Assembly: GCF_011752995.1 (NCBI RefSeq)
Contig: NZ_VWWL01000001.1
Span: forward strand, 1 to 64,000
DNA from: Burkholderia sp. Ax-1724
GTDB lineage: Bacteria > Pseudomonadota > Gammaproteobacteria > Burkholderiales > Burkholderiaceae
Direction: 5' to 3'
DNA length: 64,000 nucleotides
Every line of letters begins with the position of its first letter. Position 1 is the stretch's first letter. Below are positions 1 to 7,912 of this stretch, one piece after another. The position numbers were made by a program, and so were the translations under genes. Below the pieces are notes generated by a model. It saw nothing but the letters and a program-made list of their open reading frames with translations, was not told the origin of the DNA and ran no database searches.

Positions 1-680
1 AGACGGTGGTGGTGTCGTGCGGCACGTGCTACGACCAGCTCGCCGGTTATGAATTCGACAAGATTTTCCCGGGCTGCCGGATTATCGACATCCACGAGTT
101 TCTGCTGGAGAAGGGCATCAGGCTCGACGGCGTGAACGGCGTGCGCTACATGTACCACGACCCGTGCCACACGCCGATCAAGACGATCGACCCGGTCAAG
201 CTCGTCAATCAGCTGATGGGTTCGGAGCACGACGGCTACAGGATCGAGAAGAACGATCGCTGCTGCGGCGAGTCGGGCACGCTGGCGGTTACGCGTCCCG
301 ACATCTCGACGCAGGTGCGTTTCCGCAAGGAAGAGGAAATCCGCAAGGGCGCGGCCAAGCTGCGCGGCATTCCGGTCGTGGCCGACGCGGGCGCGAACGC
401 GCTCGACCCGGCCAATGCATCGGCCGGCGCGCCGAACGGCTCGGCGCTGACGGCCGGCGCCGCTCCGCAGCCTAATCACGGCAACGCGGGTGCGACCGAC
501 GTGAAGATCCTCACGAGCTGCCCGTCGTGCCTGCAAGGGCTGTCGCGCTACAACGAAGACGCGGGGACGGAAGCGGACTACATCGTGGTCGAAATGGCGC
601 GCCACGTGCTCGGCGAGAACTGGATGGCGGATTACGTTCAACGGGCGAACAATGGCGGAATCGAGCGCGTGCTGGTTTAA
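1..680 (+). CDS. FAD/FMN-binding oxidoreductase, C-terminal cysteine-rich part (5' cut by window edge)
   Basis: The reading frame is open from the first bases, so this is the 3' end of a longer gene. The visible part carries the paired cysteine signatures of heterodisulfide-reductase-type CCG domains, as found at the end of glycolate/D-lactate-type FAD oxidoreductases: CGTC near the start, HDPCHTP around residue 51, RCCGESG around residue 85 and SCPSC near residue 171. These cysteines normally hold an Fe-S centre that passes electrons from the flavin to an acceptor. An Ala/Gly/Asn-rich low-complexity linker of about 45 residues separates the last two motifs. In Burkholderia relatives a large FAD + CCG protein (DUF3683 type) sits in front of the HIT gene, which fits the neighbour here. 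Substrate is unknown. Confidence 0.8.
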   Translation, partial: TVVVSCGTCYDQLAGYEFDKIFPGCRIIDIHEFLLEKGIRLDGVNGVRYMYHDPCHTPIKTIDPVKLVNQLMGSEHDGYRIEKNDRCCGESGTLAVTRPDISTQVRFRKEEEIRKGAAKLRGIPVVADAGANALDPANASAGAPNGSALTAGAAPQPNHGNAGATDVKILTSCPSCLQGLSRYNEDAGTEADYIVVEMARHVLGENWMADYVQRANNGGIERVLV

Positions 681-713
681 TGGCACGACCCACGATTTCT
701 GCCGAGGACGACG

Positions 714-1142
714 ATGGACTGCGTTTTTTGCCGTGAAGACGGTGGCGATGTGCTGTGGCAGGACGACTCGCTGCGGGTCGTCCTCGCCGACGAACACGAT
801 TACCCGGGCTTTTGCCGGGTGATCTGGAACGCGCACGTGGCCGAATTTTCGGACCTGTCGGCCAGCGAGCGCGACCGCGTGATGCAGGCGGTCTACGCGG
901 TCGAGCGCGCGATCCGGCGCGTGATGCAGCCGGTGAAGGTGAACCTGGCGAGCCTCGGCAACCAGGTGCCGCATGTGCACTGGCATGTGATCCCGCGTTA
1001 TTCGAACGACGCGCATTTTCCGCTGCCGATTTGGGCGCCGCGCCAGCGCACGGTGTCCGAAGCGATGCTGTCGTCGCGTCGCGCGCAGGCAACGCTGCTG
1101 CGCGAAGCGGTGCGGCAGGAAATCGAGCAGGCGCTCGGCTGA
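714..1142 (+). CDS. HIT family nucleotide hydrolase/transferase
   Basis: This 142-residue protein has the histidine-triad signature His87-Val-His89-Trp-His91 in VPHVHWHVIPR, the nucleotide-binding and catalytic motif of HIT proteins. The N-terminal CVFC is common in the bacterial branch. HIT proteins hydrolyse nucleoside phosphoramidates, adenylates or dinucleoside polyphosphates in the cytoplasm, but the natural substrate cannot be told from sequence. It starts 33 bases after the oxidoreductase stop and is followed by DUF971 and ubiE on the same strand, so co-transcription is likely. Length is normal for the family. Confidence 0.9.
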   Translation: MDCVFCREDGGDVLWQDDSLRVVLADEHDYPGFCRVIWNAHVAEFSDLSASERDRVMQAVYAVERAIRRVMQPVKVNLASLGNQVPHVHWHVIPRYSNDAHFPLPIWAPRQRTVSEAMLSSRRAQATLLREAVRQEIEQALG

Positions 1143-1234
1143 ACCTCCCCGGGCGTGATTGACCGGTCGCCGCGCGAGGCCTATGCCCCAATGGGCGAAA
1201 GGCCGGCGCGGCCCGGCGTTTTCTATATGAGACC

Positions 1235-1651
1235 ATGATGAGCGGATTGACTCCCGAGACCCCGGTGCCGACCGGCGTCGTCGTGCATTCGAAGTCGCGC
1301 GTGCTCGAATTGCAGTACGCGAACGGCGAATCGTATCGCCTGCCGTTCGAACTGCTGCGCGTGTATTCGCCGTCGGCGGAAGTGCAGGGCCACGGGCCCG
1401 GCCAGGAAACCTTGCAGACCGGCAAGCGCGACGTGACGATCACGATGATCGAAGGCGTCGGCAATTACGCGTTGCAGCCCACGTTCTCGGACGGCCATTC
1501 CACCGGCATTTATTCGTGGGATCTGCTGCATGACATGGCCGTGCGTCAGGATGAACTCTGGCGCGCGTATCTCGCCAGACTGGCGGCGGCCGGCGTCGAT
1601 CGCGATACGCCGATGGTTCCGGCGGCGGCTGCGCACGGCCACTGTCACTGA
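1235..1651 (+). CDS. DUF971 (gamma-butyrobetaine hydroxylase-like N-terminal domain) protein
   Basis: This 138-residue protein is almost entirely one DUF971 domain, the small fold also found at the N terminus of gamma-butyrobetaine hydroxylases. Recognisable parts are the [20 protein letters not shown] segment and GIYSWDLL near residue 95. The C terminus is short and His-rich (HGHCH), which may bind metal; that is inference. The function of stand-alone DUF971 proteins is not established, though genome context often places them beside ubiE and Fe-S genes, as here, where ubiE starts 65 bases downstream. Two consecutive ATG codons make the exact start ambiguous by one codon. Confidence 0.85.
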   Translation: MMSGLTPETPVPTGVVVHSKSRVLELQYANGESYRLPFELLRVYSPSAEVQGHGPGQETLQTGKRDVTITMIEGVGNYALQPTFSDGHSTGIYSWDLLHDMAVRQDELWRAYLARLAAAGVDRDTPMVPAAAAHGHCH

Positions 1652-1716
1652 TACCATTCGCCCCGAACGCCGCGCGAGCGGCGCAACATTCAAGAACACG
1701 CGAAAGGACGAGCGCG

Positions 1717-2448
1717 ATGAGCAAAACCCACTTCGGCTTTCAATCGGTCGACGAACAGGACAAGGCGCAGAAGGTGGCGGGGGTGTTCCACTCGGTGGCC
1801 GCCAACTACGACTTGATGAACGACCTGATGTCGGGCGGATTGCACCGCGCGTGGAAGATGTTCACGATCGCCCAGGCGAACGTGCGGCCGGGCTACCGGG
1901 TGCTCGACATCGCGGGCGGCACGGGCGACCTGTCGAAGGCGTTCGCGAAGCAGGCCGGCGAGAGCGGCGAGGTGTGGCACACCGACATCAACGAATCGAT
2001 GCTGCGCGTGGGCCGCGACCGGCTGATCGACAAGGGCATCGTCACGCCGACGCTGCTCTGCGACGCCGAGAAAATTCCGTTTCCCGACAACTACTTCGAC
2101 GTCGTGACCGTGGCGTTCGGCTTGCGCAACATGACCCACAAGGACGTCGCGCTCGCGGAAATGCGCCGTGTGCTGAAGCCGGCCGGGCGGCTGCTCGTGC
2201 TGGAGTTCTCGAAGGTGTGGGACCCGCTCAAGAAGTTTTACGATCTCTACTCGTTCAAGGTGCTGCCGTGGCTCGGCGAGCGCTTCGCCAAAGACGCAGA
2301 CAGCTACCAGTACCTGGCGGAATCGATCCGCATGCATCCAGACCAGGAAACTTTGAAAACGATGATGGAACAAGCCGGCCTCGATGGCGTCAAATATTAC
2401 AATTTGTCAGCTGGCGTGGTAGCTTTACATGTGGGGACCAAGTACTAG
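1717..2448 (+). CDS. ubiE: Ubiquinone/menaquinone C-methyltransferase UbiE
   Basis: SAM-dependent C-methyltransferase that adds the ring methyl group in ubiquinone (and, where made, menaquinone) synthesis at the inner face of the cytoplasmic membrane. The 243-residue length matches the family (251 in E. coli). Seen: [18 protein letters not shown] at the N terminus, the SAM-binding motif [12 protein letters not shown] at residues 62-73, and LLVLEFSKV towards the C terminus. A ribosome-binding site (AAAGGA) lies about 8 bases before the ATG. It heads the run ubiE, Tim44-like, ubiJ, ubiB. Confidence 0.97.
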   Translation: MSKTHFGFQSVDEQDKAQKVAGVFHSVAANYDLMNDLMSGGLHRAWKMFTIAQANVRPGYRVLDIAGGTGDLSKAFAKQAGESGEVWHTDINESMLRVGRDRLIDKGIVTPTLLCDAEKIPFPDNYFDVVTVAFGLRNMTHKDVALAEMRRVLKPAGRLLVLEFSKVWDPLKKFYDLYSFKVLPWLGERFAKDADSYQYLAESIRMHPDQETLKTMMEQAGLDGVKYYNLSAGVVALHVGTKY

Positions 2449-2484
2449 GGTTCCTAACCCATCGATTTTTAAAGGAAATGTGAA

Positions 2485-3483
2485 ATGTCCGATTCGAATT
2501 TGTTATCTGCTCGTAAGGTTAAGGGGGCGCTGGCGAGAAGAATCGGACTGATCGCAATGGTCGGTCTGCTCGTGGCCGGCTCCCTCGCTTCCCTCGACGC
2601 GGAAGCGCGCCGCATGGGCGGCGGCCGCAGCATCGGCCGCCAATCGAATAGCCTGCAGCAACGTCAGACGCCGCCGCCGTCGCAACCGGCGCAGAGCAAT
2701 CAGGCCACGCAGCAGCGTGCGCAACCGGCGCCCGCAACCACTCCTACACCGCCCGCCGCGCCGAACCGCAATCGTTGGCTCGGGCCGATCGCCGGTCTCG
2801 CGGCCGGCCTCGGCATCGCCGCGTTGCTGTCGCATTTCGGGCTCGGCGAGGCGTTCGCCGGCATGTTCGCCAACGTGATCGTGATCGCGCTGATCGCGAT
2901 GGCCGTGATCTGGCTGATCCGCCGCTTTACCGGCCGCAAGCGCGATGCGTCGCAGCCGGCGTACGCGGGCACGGCGCCCTCGCTGAATGCCGGCAACACC
3001 GGCTACGCGCAGGAGCCGCGCTACAGTGCGCCGCCCGCCGGTTCATATCTCGAACCGCAAGGTAATCCGCTCGCTACGCCGTCTGTCGGCGCGGCGCCGT
3101 CGGTGCCGGCCGGCTTCGATACGGAAGCGTTCCTGCGTAACGCGAAGGTCTATTTCGTGCGCCTGCAGGCCGCATGGGACGTCGGCAACGTCGAGGACAT
3201 CCGCGAATTCACGACGCCGGAAATGTTCGCCGAAGTGCGCGTCGATCTCGCGGCGCGCGGCACGCAGGCGAACCAGACCGACGTGGTGCAGCTGAATGCC
3301 GAACTGCTCGACATCGAGGAACGCGCGACCGAGTATTTCGCGAGCGTGCGCTTCTCCGGCCTGATTCGCGAGGAACCGGGCGCGGCGGCCGAGCCGTTCG
3401 TCGAGGTCTGGAATCTGTCGAAGGCACACCGTCCCGGCGAGGGCTGGCTGCTTGCCGGCATCCAGCAGGTCGAGCAGCACTGA
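2485..3483 (+). CDS. Tim44-like domain membrane protein
   Basis: 332 residues in three parts. The first is an N-terminal hydrophobic signal or anchor (about residues 15-38) followed by a Gln/Pro/Ala-rich low-complexity stretch (about 50-92). The second is a hydrophobic region at about 97-150 ending WLIRRFTGRKR, probably one or two membrane spans. The third is a C-terminal soluble domain (about 205-330) of the Tim44-like family (PF04280), recognisable by DTEAFLRNAKVYFVRLQAAWD and the repeated EFTTPEMFAEV pattern. Tim44-like domains bind lipid or protein in mitochondrial import; the bacterial role is unknown. Its place between ubiE and ubiJ-ubiB is suggestive of a membrane role linked to quinone synthesis, but that is inference. 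AAAGGA precedes the ATG, and a strong hairpin plus T-run follows the gene. Confidence 0.9.
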   Translation: MSDSNLLSARKVKGALARRIGLIAMVGLLVAGSLASLDAEARRMGGGRSIGRQSNSLQQRQTPPPSQPAQSNQATQQRAQPAPATTPTPPAAPNRNRWLGPIAGLAAGLGIAALLSHFGLGEAFAGMFANVIVIALIAMAVIWLIRRFTGRKRDASQPAYAGTAPSLNAGNTGYAQEPRYSAPPAGSYLEPQGNPLATPSVGAAPSVPAGFDTEAFLRNAKVYFVRLQAAWDVGNVEDIREFTTPEMFAEVRVDLAARGTQANQTDVVQLNAELLDIEERATEYFASVRFSGLIREEPGAAAEPFVEVWNLSKAHRPGEGWLLAGIQQVEQH

Positions 3484-3605
3484 GGCAACTGCGGGAGCAC
3501 GGCGTCCAGCCGTCTCTCGACCAGGCCGGCGGCCGGCACGCCGCGCGCCGGCCAGTCGCATCACATTGGCCGTTCGGCCAGGCAGGCTGCGAAGCGAACG
3601 GACGT

Positions 3606-3611
3606 TACAAT
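3606..3611 (+). promoter_or_regulatory. Candidate -10 box (TACAAT) upstream of ubiJ
   Basis: TACAAT matches the sigma-70 -10 consensus at 5 of 6 positions, but no convincing -35 lies 16-18 bases upstream. If used, transcription would begin near 3618, at the base of the hairpin that precedes ubiJ. Confidence 0.3.
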
Positions 3612-3616
3612 AGGAG

Positions 3617-3649
3617 CCCGCGCAAGCACCTCGCTCGCGCGGGTTTTTT
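3617..3649 (+). terminator. Hairpin plus T6 between Tim44-like gene and ubiJ
   Basis: CCCGCGC (3617-3623) pairs with GCGCGGG (3637-3643) and is followed directly by six T, the form of an intrinsic terminator for the Tim44-like gene. Unusually, the T-run ends only 13 bases before the ubiJ ATG, so it occupies the place where a ribosome-binding site should be. It could act as an attenuator or 5' hairpin for ubiJ. Confidence 0.75.
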
Positions 3650-3662
3650 CTTGCCACTTTCG

Positions 3663-4307
3663 ATGACCCTTGCCGCCAAGCCCTTCGCTGCTGCTGTCAA
3701 TCATCTGCTCGCCCGCGAATCGTGGGCCCGCGAGCGCCTCGCCCCTTATGCGGGCAAGACCGCCTGCCTGTCATGTCCGCCTGTCGTGCTGTCGCTGCTG
3801 GTGCAGCCGGACGGCTATCTGGGCACGCTCGGCGAGGCCGACGCGCCTCGCTTCGACGTGACGATCTCGGTGCCGTCCGACGCATTGCCGGCCTTCGTGC
3901 AAGGCGGTCAGGCCGCGGTGATGAAGCACGTGAAGATCGAGGGCGATGCCGAGTTCGCGACCGTGATCGCCAAGCTCGCCGAGCATCTGCGCTGGGAGCC
4001 CGAGGAAGACCTCGCGAAACTGATTGGCGACGGTCCGGCCTGGCGTATCGCCTCGCTCGTGCGTTCGGTCGGCGAGCACGTGCAGCGCACCGGCCGCAAC
4101 CTGCTCGACACCGCCGCCGAGTATCTGCTCGACGAGAATCCGCAACTGGTGCGCCGCGCCGCGCTCGACGACTTCAACGTCGAACTGGCGCGTGCGCGCG
4201 ATGCCCTGGCGCGCGTCGAAAAACGTATCGAGCGTCTCGAACAGAAGGTCGAAGCCCGTGGCGCGCATGCGCCGGGCGCCGCCGCCACGTTGCGCGGCAC
4301 GCGCTAG
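3663..4307 (+). CDS. ubiJ: Ubiquinone biosynthesis accessory factor UbiJ (SCP2 domain)
   Basis: 214 residues (E. coli UbiJ 201). The central part, including FDVTISVPSDALPAFVQGG and HVKIEGDAEFATVIAKL, is an SCP2-like lipid-binding domain. The C terminus (about 180-205, LARARDALARVEKRIERLEQKV) forms a coiled coil. UbiJ with UbiK organises the soluble Ubi complex and binds quinone intermediates. The start at MTLAAKPFAAAVNHLL is chosen because the conserved N terminus begins there; no good Shine-Dalgarno sequence is present, as a terminator-like hairpin fills that place. ubiB follows after 15 bases. Confidence 0.93.
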   Translation: MTLAAKPFAAAVNHLLARESWARERLAPYAGKTACLSCPPVVLSLLVQPDGYLGTLGEADAPRFDVTISVPSDALPAFVQGGQAAVMKHVKIEGDAEFATVIAKLAEHLRWEPEEDLAKLIGDGPAWRIASLVRSVGEHVQRTGRNLLDTAAEYLLDENPQLVRRAALDDFNVELARARDALARVEKRIERLEQKVEARGAHAPGAAATLRGTR

Positions 4308-4322
4308 TCACCGGGCCACACC

Positions 4323-5900
4323 ATGCGTTTTCTGCGTTTTCTCAAGATATTTTTCACGGTCATCCGCTTCGGCCTCGACGAAATGATGCTGAGCCGCATC
4401 AACGACCGGCGCGTGCGTCTGCTGCTGCGTATCACGACGATCGGCCGCAAGTTCGACGATCCGCCGGGCGTGCGTTTGCGGCTCGCGCTCGAAAGCCTCG
4501 GGCCGATCTTCGTCAAGTTCGGCCAGGTGCTGTCCACGCGCCGCGATCTGCTGCCGGTCGACATCGCCAACGAACTCGCGAAGCTGCAGGACCAGGTGCC
4601 GCCGTTCGATTCGGCGGTCGCGATCGGGATCGTCGAGAAGTCGCTCGGCGCGCCGGTCGACGAGCTGTTCGACGACTTCGAGCGGGTGCCGGTCGCGAGC
4701 GCGTCGATCGCGCAGGTTCACTTCGCCAAGGTGAAGGCCGGCCAGCATGCGGGCAAGGCCGTGGCGGTGAAGGTGCTGCGCCCGAACATGCTGCCGGTGA
4801 TCGACTCCGACCTCGCGCTGCTGCGCGACATCGCCGTGTGGGCCGAGCGCCTGTGGGCCGACGGCAAGCGCCTGAAGCCGCGCGAGGTGGTCGCTGAATT
4901 CGACAAATACCTGCACGACGAACTCGACCTGATGCGCGAGGCAGCTAACGGCAGCCAGTTGCGGCGCAACTTTCAGGGGCTCGATCTGCTGCTCGTGCCG
5001 GAAATGTACTGGGAGTTCTGCACGCCCACGGTGCTGGTCATGGAGCGCATGATCGGCGTGCCGATCAGCCAGGTCGAGACGCTGCGGGCGGCCGGCGTCG
5101 ACATTCCGAAGCTCGCGCGCGAAGGCGTCGAGATTTTCTTCACCCAGGTGTTCCGCGACGGCTTTTTCCACGCCGACATGCACCCGGGCAACATTCAGGT
5201 GAGTCTCGACCCGGCGCACTTCGGCCGCTATATCGCGCTCGACTTCGGCATCATCGGTGCGCTGTCGGACTTCGACAAGAACTACCTCGCGCAGAACTTC
5301 CTCGCGTTCTTCAAGCGCGACTACCACCGCGTCGCGACGCTGCATCTGGAGTCGGGCTGGGTGCCGCCGACGACGCGCGTCGAGGAACTCGAAAGCGCGA
5401 TCCGCGCGGTGTGCGAGCCGTATTTCGATCGCGCGCTGAAGGACATTTCGCTCGGCCAGGTGCTGATGCGCCTGTTCTCCACGTCGCGGCGCTTCAACGT
5501 CGAAATCCAGCCGCAGCTGGTGCTGTTGCAGAAGACCATGCTGAACGTGGAAGGGCTGGGCCGTTCGCTCGATCCGGAACTGGACCTGTGGAAAACCGCG
5601 AAGCCCTATCTCGAACGCTGGATGAACGAGCAGATCGGCCTGCGCGGCTGGTTCGAGCGCCTGAAGATCGAGGCGCCGCAATGGAGCAAGACGCTGCCGC
5701 AGTTGCCGCGCCTCGTCCATAACATGCTCGCCGAGCGGCATCACCCGGCCGGCGGCGCGAACGACGACGTGATTCGCCAGATTCTGCTCGAGCAGAAGCG
5801 CACCAACCGTCTGCTGCAAGGCCTGCTGCTGTTCGGCGCGGCGGTCGGCGTCGGCGCGGTGCTGGCGCGGGCGTTTCTGGTGCTCGCCTATGGTGGATGA
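4323..5900 (+). CDS. ubiB: Ubiquinone biosynthesis regulatory kinase-like protein UbiB
   Basis: 525 residues, close to E. coli UbiB (546). UbiB is an atypical kinase-like ATPase of the ABC1/ADCK family needed for aerobic ubiquinone synthesis. Seen: the family-defining KFGQ at residues 65-68 with STRRDLLP after it, an Ala-rich nucleotide loop (ASASIAQVH), VAVKVLRP with the ATP-contacting Lys, HADMHPGNI (catalytic-loop counterpart) and LDFGIIG (metal-binding DFG). Two C-terminal hydrophobic segments (about 495-523) anchor it in the inner membrane. It directly follows ubiJ, a standard pairing in proteobacteria. Confidence 0.97.
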   Translation: MRFLRFLKIFFTVIRFGLDEMMLSRINDRRVRLLLRITTIGRKFDDPPGVRLRLALESLGPIFVKFGQVLSTRRDLLPVDIANELAKLQDQVPPFDSAVAIGIVEKSLGAPVDELFDDFERVPVASASIAQVHFAKVKAGQHAGKAVAVKVLRPNMLPVIDSDLALLRDIAVWAERLWADGKRLKPREVVAEFDKYLHDELDLMREAANGSQLRRNFQGLDLLLVPEMYWEFCTPTVLVMERMIGVPISQVETLRAAGVDIPKLAREGVEIFFTQVFRDGFFHADMHPGNIQVSLDPAHFGRYIALDFGIIGALSDFDKNYLAQNFLAFFKRDYHRVATLHLESGWVPPTTRVEELESAIRAVCEPYFDRALKDISLGQVLMRLFSTSRRFNVEIQPQLVLLQKTMLNVEGLGRSLDPELDLWKTAKPYLERWMNEQIGLRGWFERLKIEAPQWSKTLPQLPRLVHNMLAERHHPAGGANDDVIRQILLEQKRTNRLLQGLLLFGAAVGVGAVLARAFLVLAYGG

Positions 5901-5948
5901 GGCGGCCGGCTGCCTGCCGCCGAGCGCACAACCCGTACGAGGCATCCG

Positions 5949-6572
5949 ATGAGCGATCCGACCCAACCCCCCGTGCCCGATTTTTCGAGCCGCGATCCCA
6001 ACTCGCCCGAGTTCTGGGACGAACGCTTCGAGCGCCGTTTCACGCCGTGGGATCAGGCGGGCGTGCCGGCGGCGTTCCGCGCGTTCGCCGCACGGCATCG
6101 CGACGCCGCGGTGCTGATTCCGGGCTGCGGCAGCGCGTACGAAGCGCTCTGGCTCGCCCAGCAGGGCAATCCGGTGCGCGCGATCGACTTCTCGCCGGCC
6201 GCCGTCGCGGCCGCGCGCGAGCAGTTGGGCGCGCAGCATGCGCAACTGGTCGAGCAGGCGGATTTCTTCGCCTACGAGCCGCCGTTCACGCCGGCATGGA
6301 TTTATGAGCGCGCGTTTTTCTGCGCCTTGCCGCCCGCGCGCCGTGGCGACTACGTGCGCCGGATGGCCGAATTGCTGCCGGCCGGCGCGCTGCTCGCGGG
6401 GTTCTTTTTCATCGGCGCGACGCCGAAGGGGCCGCCGTTCGGCGTCGAGCGCGGCGAACTCGACGCGCTGCTCACGCCGCACTTCGAGCTGATCGAAGAC
6501 GAGGCGGTGGCCGATTCGATCGCCGTATTCTCCGGACGTGAGCGCTGGCTCAGCTGGCGGCGTCGCGCGTAA
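5949..6572 (+). CDS. Thiopurine S-methyltransferase (TPMT) family methyltransferase
   Basis: 207-residue SAM-dependent methyltransferase. The N terminus FWDERFERRFTPWDQAGVP and the SAM loop VLIPGCGSAYEA (about residue 55) are typical of the TPMT superfamily. That superfamily includes thiopurine, thiol and halide or tellurite/selenite methyltransferases, and the substrate cannot be assigned here. The motif FFCALPPARRGDYVRRMAEL lies in the catalytic domain. It starts 48 bases after ubiB and is followed by a promoter-containing gap, so it probably ends the ubi transcription unit. Confidence 0.85.
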   Translation: MSDPTQPPVPDFSSRDPNSPEFWDERFERRFTPWDQAGVPAAFRAFAARHRDAAVLIPGCGSAYEALWLAQQGNPVRAIDFSPAAVAAAREQLGAQHAQLVEQADFFAYEPPFTPAWIYERAFFCALPPARRGDYVRRMAELLPAGALLAGFFFIGATPKGPPFGVERGELDALLTPHFELIEDEAVADSIAVFSGRERWLSWRRRA

Positions 6573-6702
6573 GGACGGACGCCGTGGCGCGCGCGGCACG
6601 GGCGCGCTCTTGAGAGTGTCGCGGGTCGCCCCCATCTGGCGCGATGGCGGCGCGCGGCGCGCATCGGCTCCCGAAATGCGGGGAGCGCTTACCGTTTGCG
6701 GC

Positions 6703-6708
6703 TATAAT
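6703..6708 (+). promoter_or_regulatory. Consensus -10 box (TATAAT) upstream of fmdB-type gene
   Basis: A perfect TATAAT lies 58 bases before the zinc-ribbon gene, at the start of the fmdB-DUF502-aspS-nudB-clsB series. I do not find a good -35 at 16-18 bases, so strength is uncertain. Confidence 0.45.
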
Positions 6709-6765
6709 TCAAGGCTTTGCAAGCGTTTACAAGATTTCAGTAGGGATTTGGAGTAGGAAAGGATC

Positions 6766-7104
6766 ATGCCGATCTACGCTTATCGTTGCGGGTCATGCGG
6801 CTTCGGGAAGGATGTGCTCCAGAAGATGAGCGACCCCCAGTTGACGCAGTGTCCCGAGTGCGGGAAAGACACGTTTAGCAAGCAGCTCACCGCCGCCGGC
6901 TTCCAGTTGAAGGGCTCCGGCTGGTACGTGACCGATTTTCGCGGCGGCAGCGGCGGCACGAGCGCGCCGGCTGCTTCGGAAGCCAATAACGCCGCCAAAC
7001 CCGATGCGGCTCCGGCAACAGCCGCCGCATCGGCGGCCCCCGCGGCCTCTACGGCCGCAACCACCGCCGCTCCGGCCGGCACGAGCGGCTCCGGCAACGC
7101 CTAG
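6766..7104 (+). CDS. FmdB family zinc-ribbon protein
   Basis: 112 residues. The N-terminal 45 residues form a zinc ribbon of the FmdB/CxxC_CXXC_SSSS type, with Cys8, Cys11, Cys29 and Cys32 in the starting signature MPIYAYRC. The remaining half is an Ala/Thr/Pro-rich tail (about 65-112) with little predicted structure. Family members are proposed transcription-associated or regulatory proteins, but the molecular function is not proven. It sits directly before DUF502 and aspS, a neighbourhood I recognise in beta-proteobacteria. Confidence 0.9.
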   Translation: MPIYAYRCGSCGFGKDVLQKMSDPQLTQCPECGKDTFSKQLTAAGFQLKGSGWYVTDFRGGSGGTSAPAASEANNAAKPDAAPATAAASAAPAASTAATTAAPAGTSGSGNA

Positions 7105-7179
7105 TGAGACTGCTGTCTTCGCGGGCGGCGCATCTACCGTGGGTCGGACTTCGACTCGCGCGGCTTTCTGGCGGTACAC

Positions 7180-7836
7180 ATGACGACGAAAAAAGCGACG
7201 CTCAAATCGGTGTTCCTGACCGGCCTGCTGGTGCTGGTGCCTCTGGCCATCACACTGTGGGTGCTCGGTCTGATCATCGGCACGATGGACCAGACGCTGC
7301 TCCTGCTGCCCACCTCCTGGCAGCCGGAGCGCGCGATCGGCTATCGCCTGCCCGGCCTCGGCGCGGTGCTCACGCTCGCGTTCATCTTTATCGTCGGGCT
7401 GTTGACGCAGAATTTCATCGGGCAGAAGCTCGTGAAGTGGTGGGAGCTGCTGGTCGCGCACATCCCGGTGGTCGGCCCGATCTACACGAGCGTCAAGCAG
7501 GTGTCCGACACGCTGCTTTCGAGCAGCGGCAACGCGTTCCGCAAGGCCCTGCTGATCGAGTATCCGCGCCGCGGTTCCTATACGATTGCGTTTCTGACCG
7601 GGATTCCGGGCGGCGACGTGGTCAATCACCTGAAAGAAGATTACGTCAGCGTCTATGTGCCGACTACGCCGAACCCGACGTCCGGCTTCTTCCTGATGGT
7701 GCCGAAAAGCGAAGTGATCGAGCTCGACATGACCGTCGACGCTGCGCTCAAGTACATCGTCTCGATGGGCGTCGTGGCGCCTTCCGCGCCGCCGCCGGCG
7801 CCCGTGCCCCGCACGACCGTCGAGCCTCCGCTGTAA
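7180..7836 (+). CDS. DUF502 family inner-membrane protein
   Basis: 218 residues. Two strong transmembrane segments lie in the N-terminal half: about 8-32 ([20 protein letters not shown]) and about 62-85. The conserved [20 protein letters not shown] follows, then a soluble C-terminal domain containing [17 protein letters not shown] and [18 protein letters not shown], which are family hallmarks. The function of DUF502 is unknown. The C terminus is Pro-rich ([18 protein letters not shown]). It lies 75 bases after the zinc-ribbon gene and 76 before aspS. Confidence 0.92.
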   Translation: MTTKKATLKSVFLTGLLVLVPLAITLWVLGLIIGTMDQTLLLLPTSWQPERAIGYRLPGLGAVLTLAFIFIVGLLTQNFIGQKLVKWWELLVAHIPVVGPIYTSVKQVSDTLLSSSGNAFRKALLIEYPRRGSYTIAFLTGIPGGDVVNHLKEDYVSVYVPTTPNPTSGFFLMVPKSEVIELDMTVDAALKYIVSMGVVAPSAPPPAPVPRTTVEPPL

Positions 7837-7912
7837 TGCCGGCGCGCAGAGTTTCAGGCAGTGTCCCACTGCGGCGCGCCGTTCAACCAATGCAAAACGA
7901 AAGACAAACATC

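Noticed and set aside
4308..6635. 775-residue minus-strand frame opposite ubiB and TPMT genes
   Set aside because: Shadow frame; composition typical of antisense high-G+C DNA.
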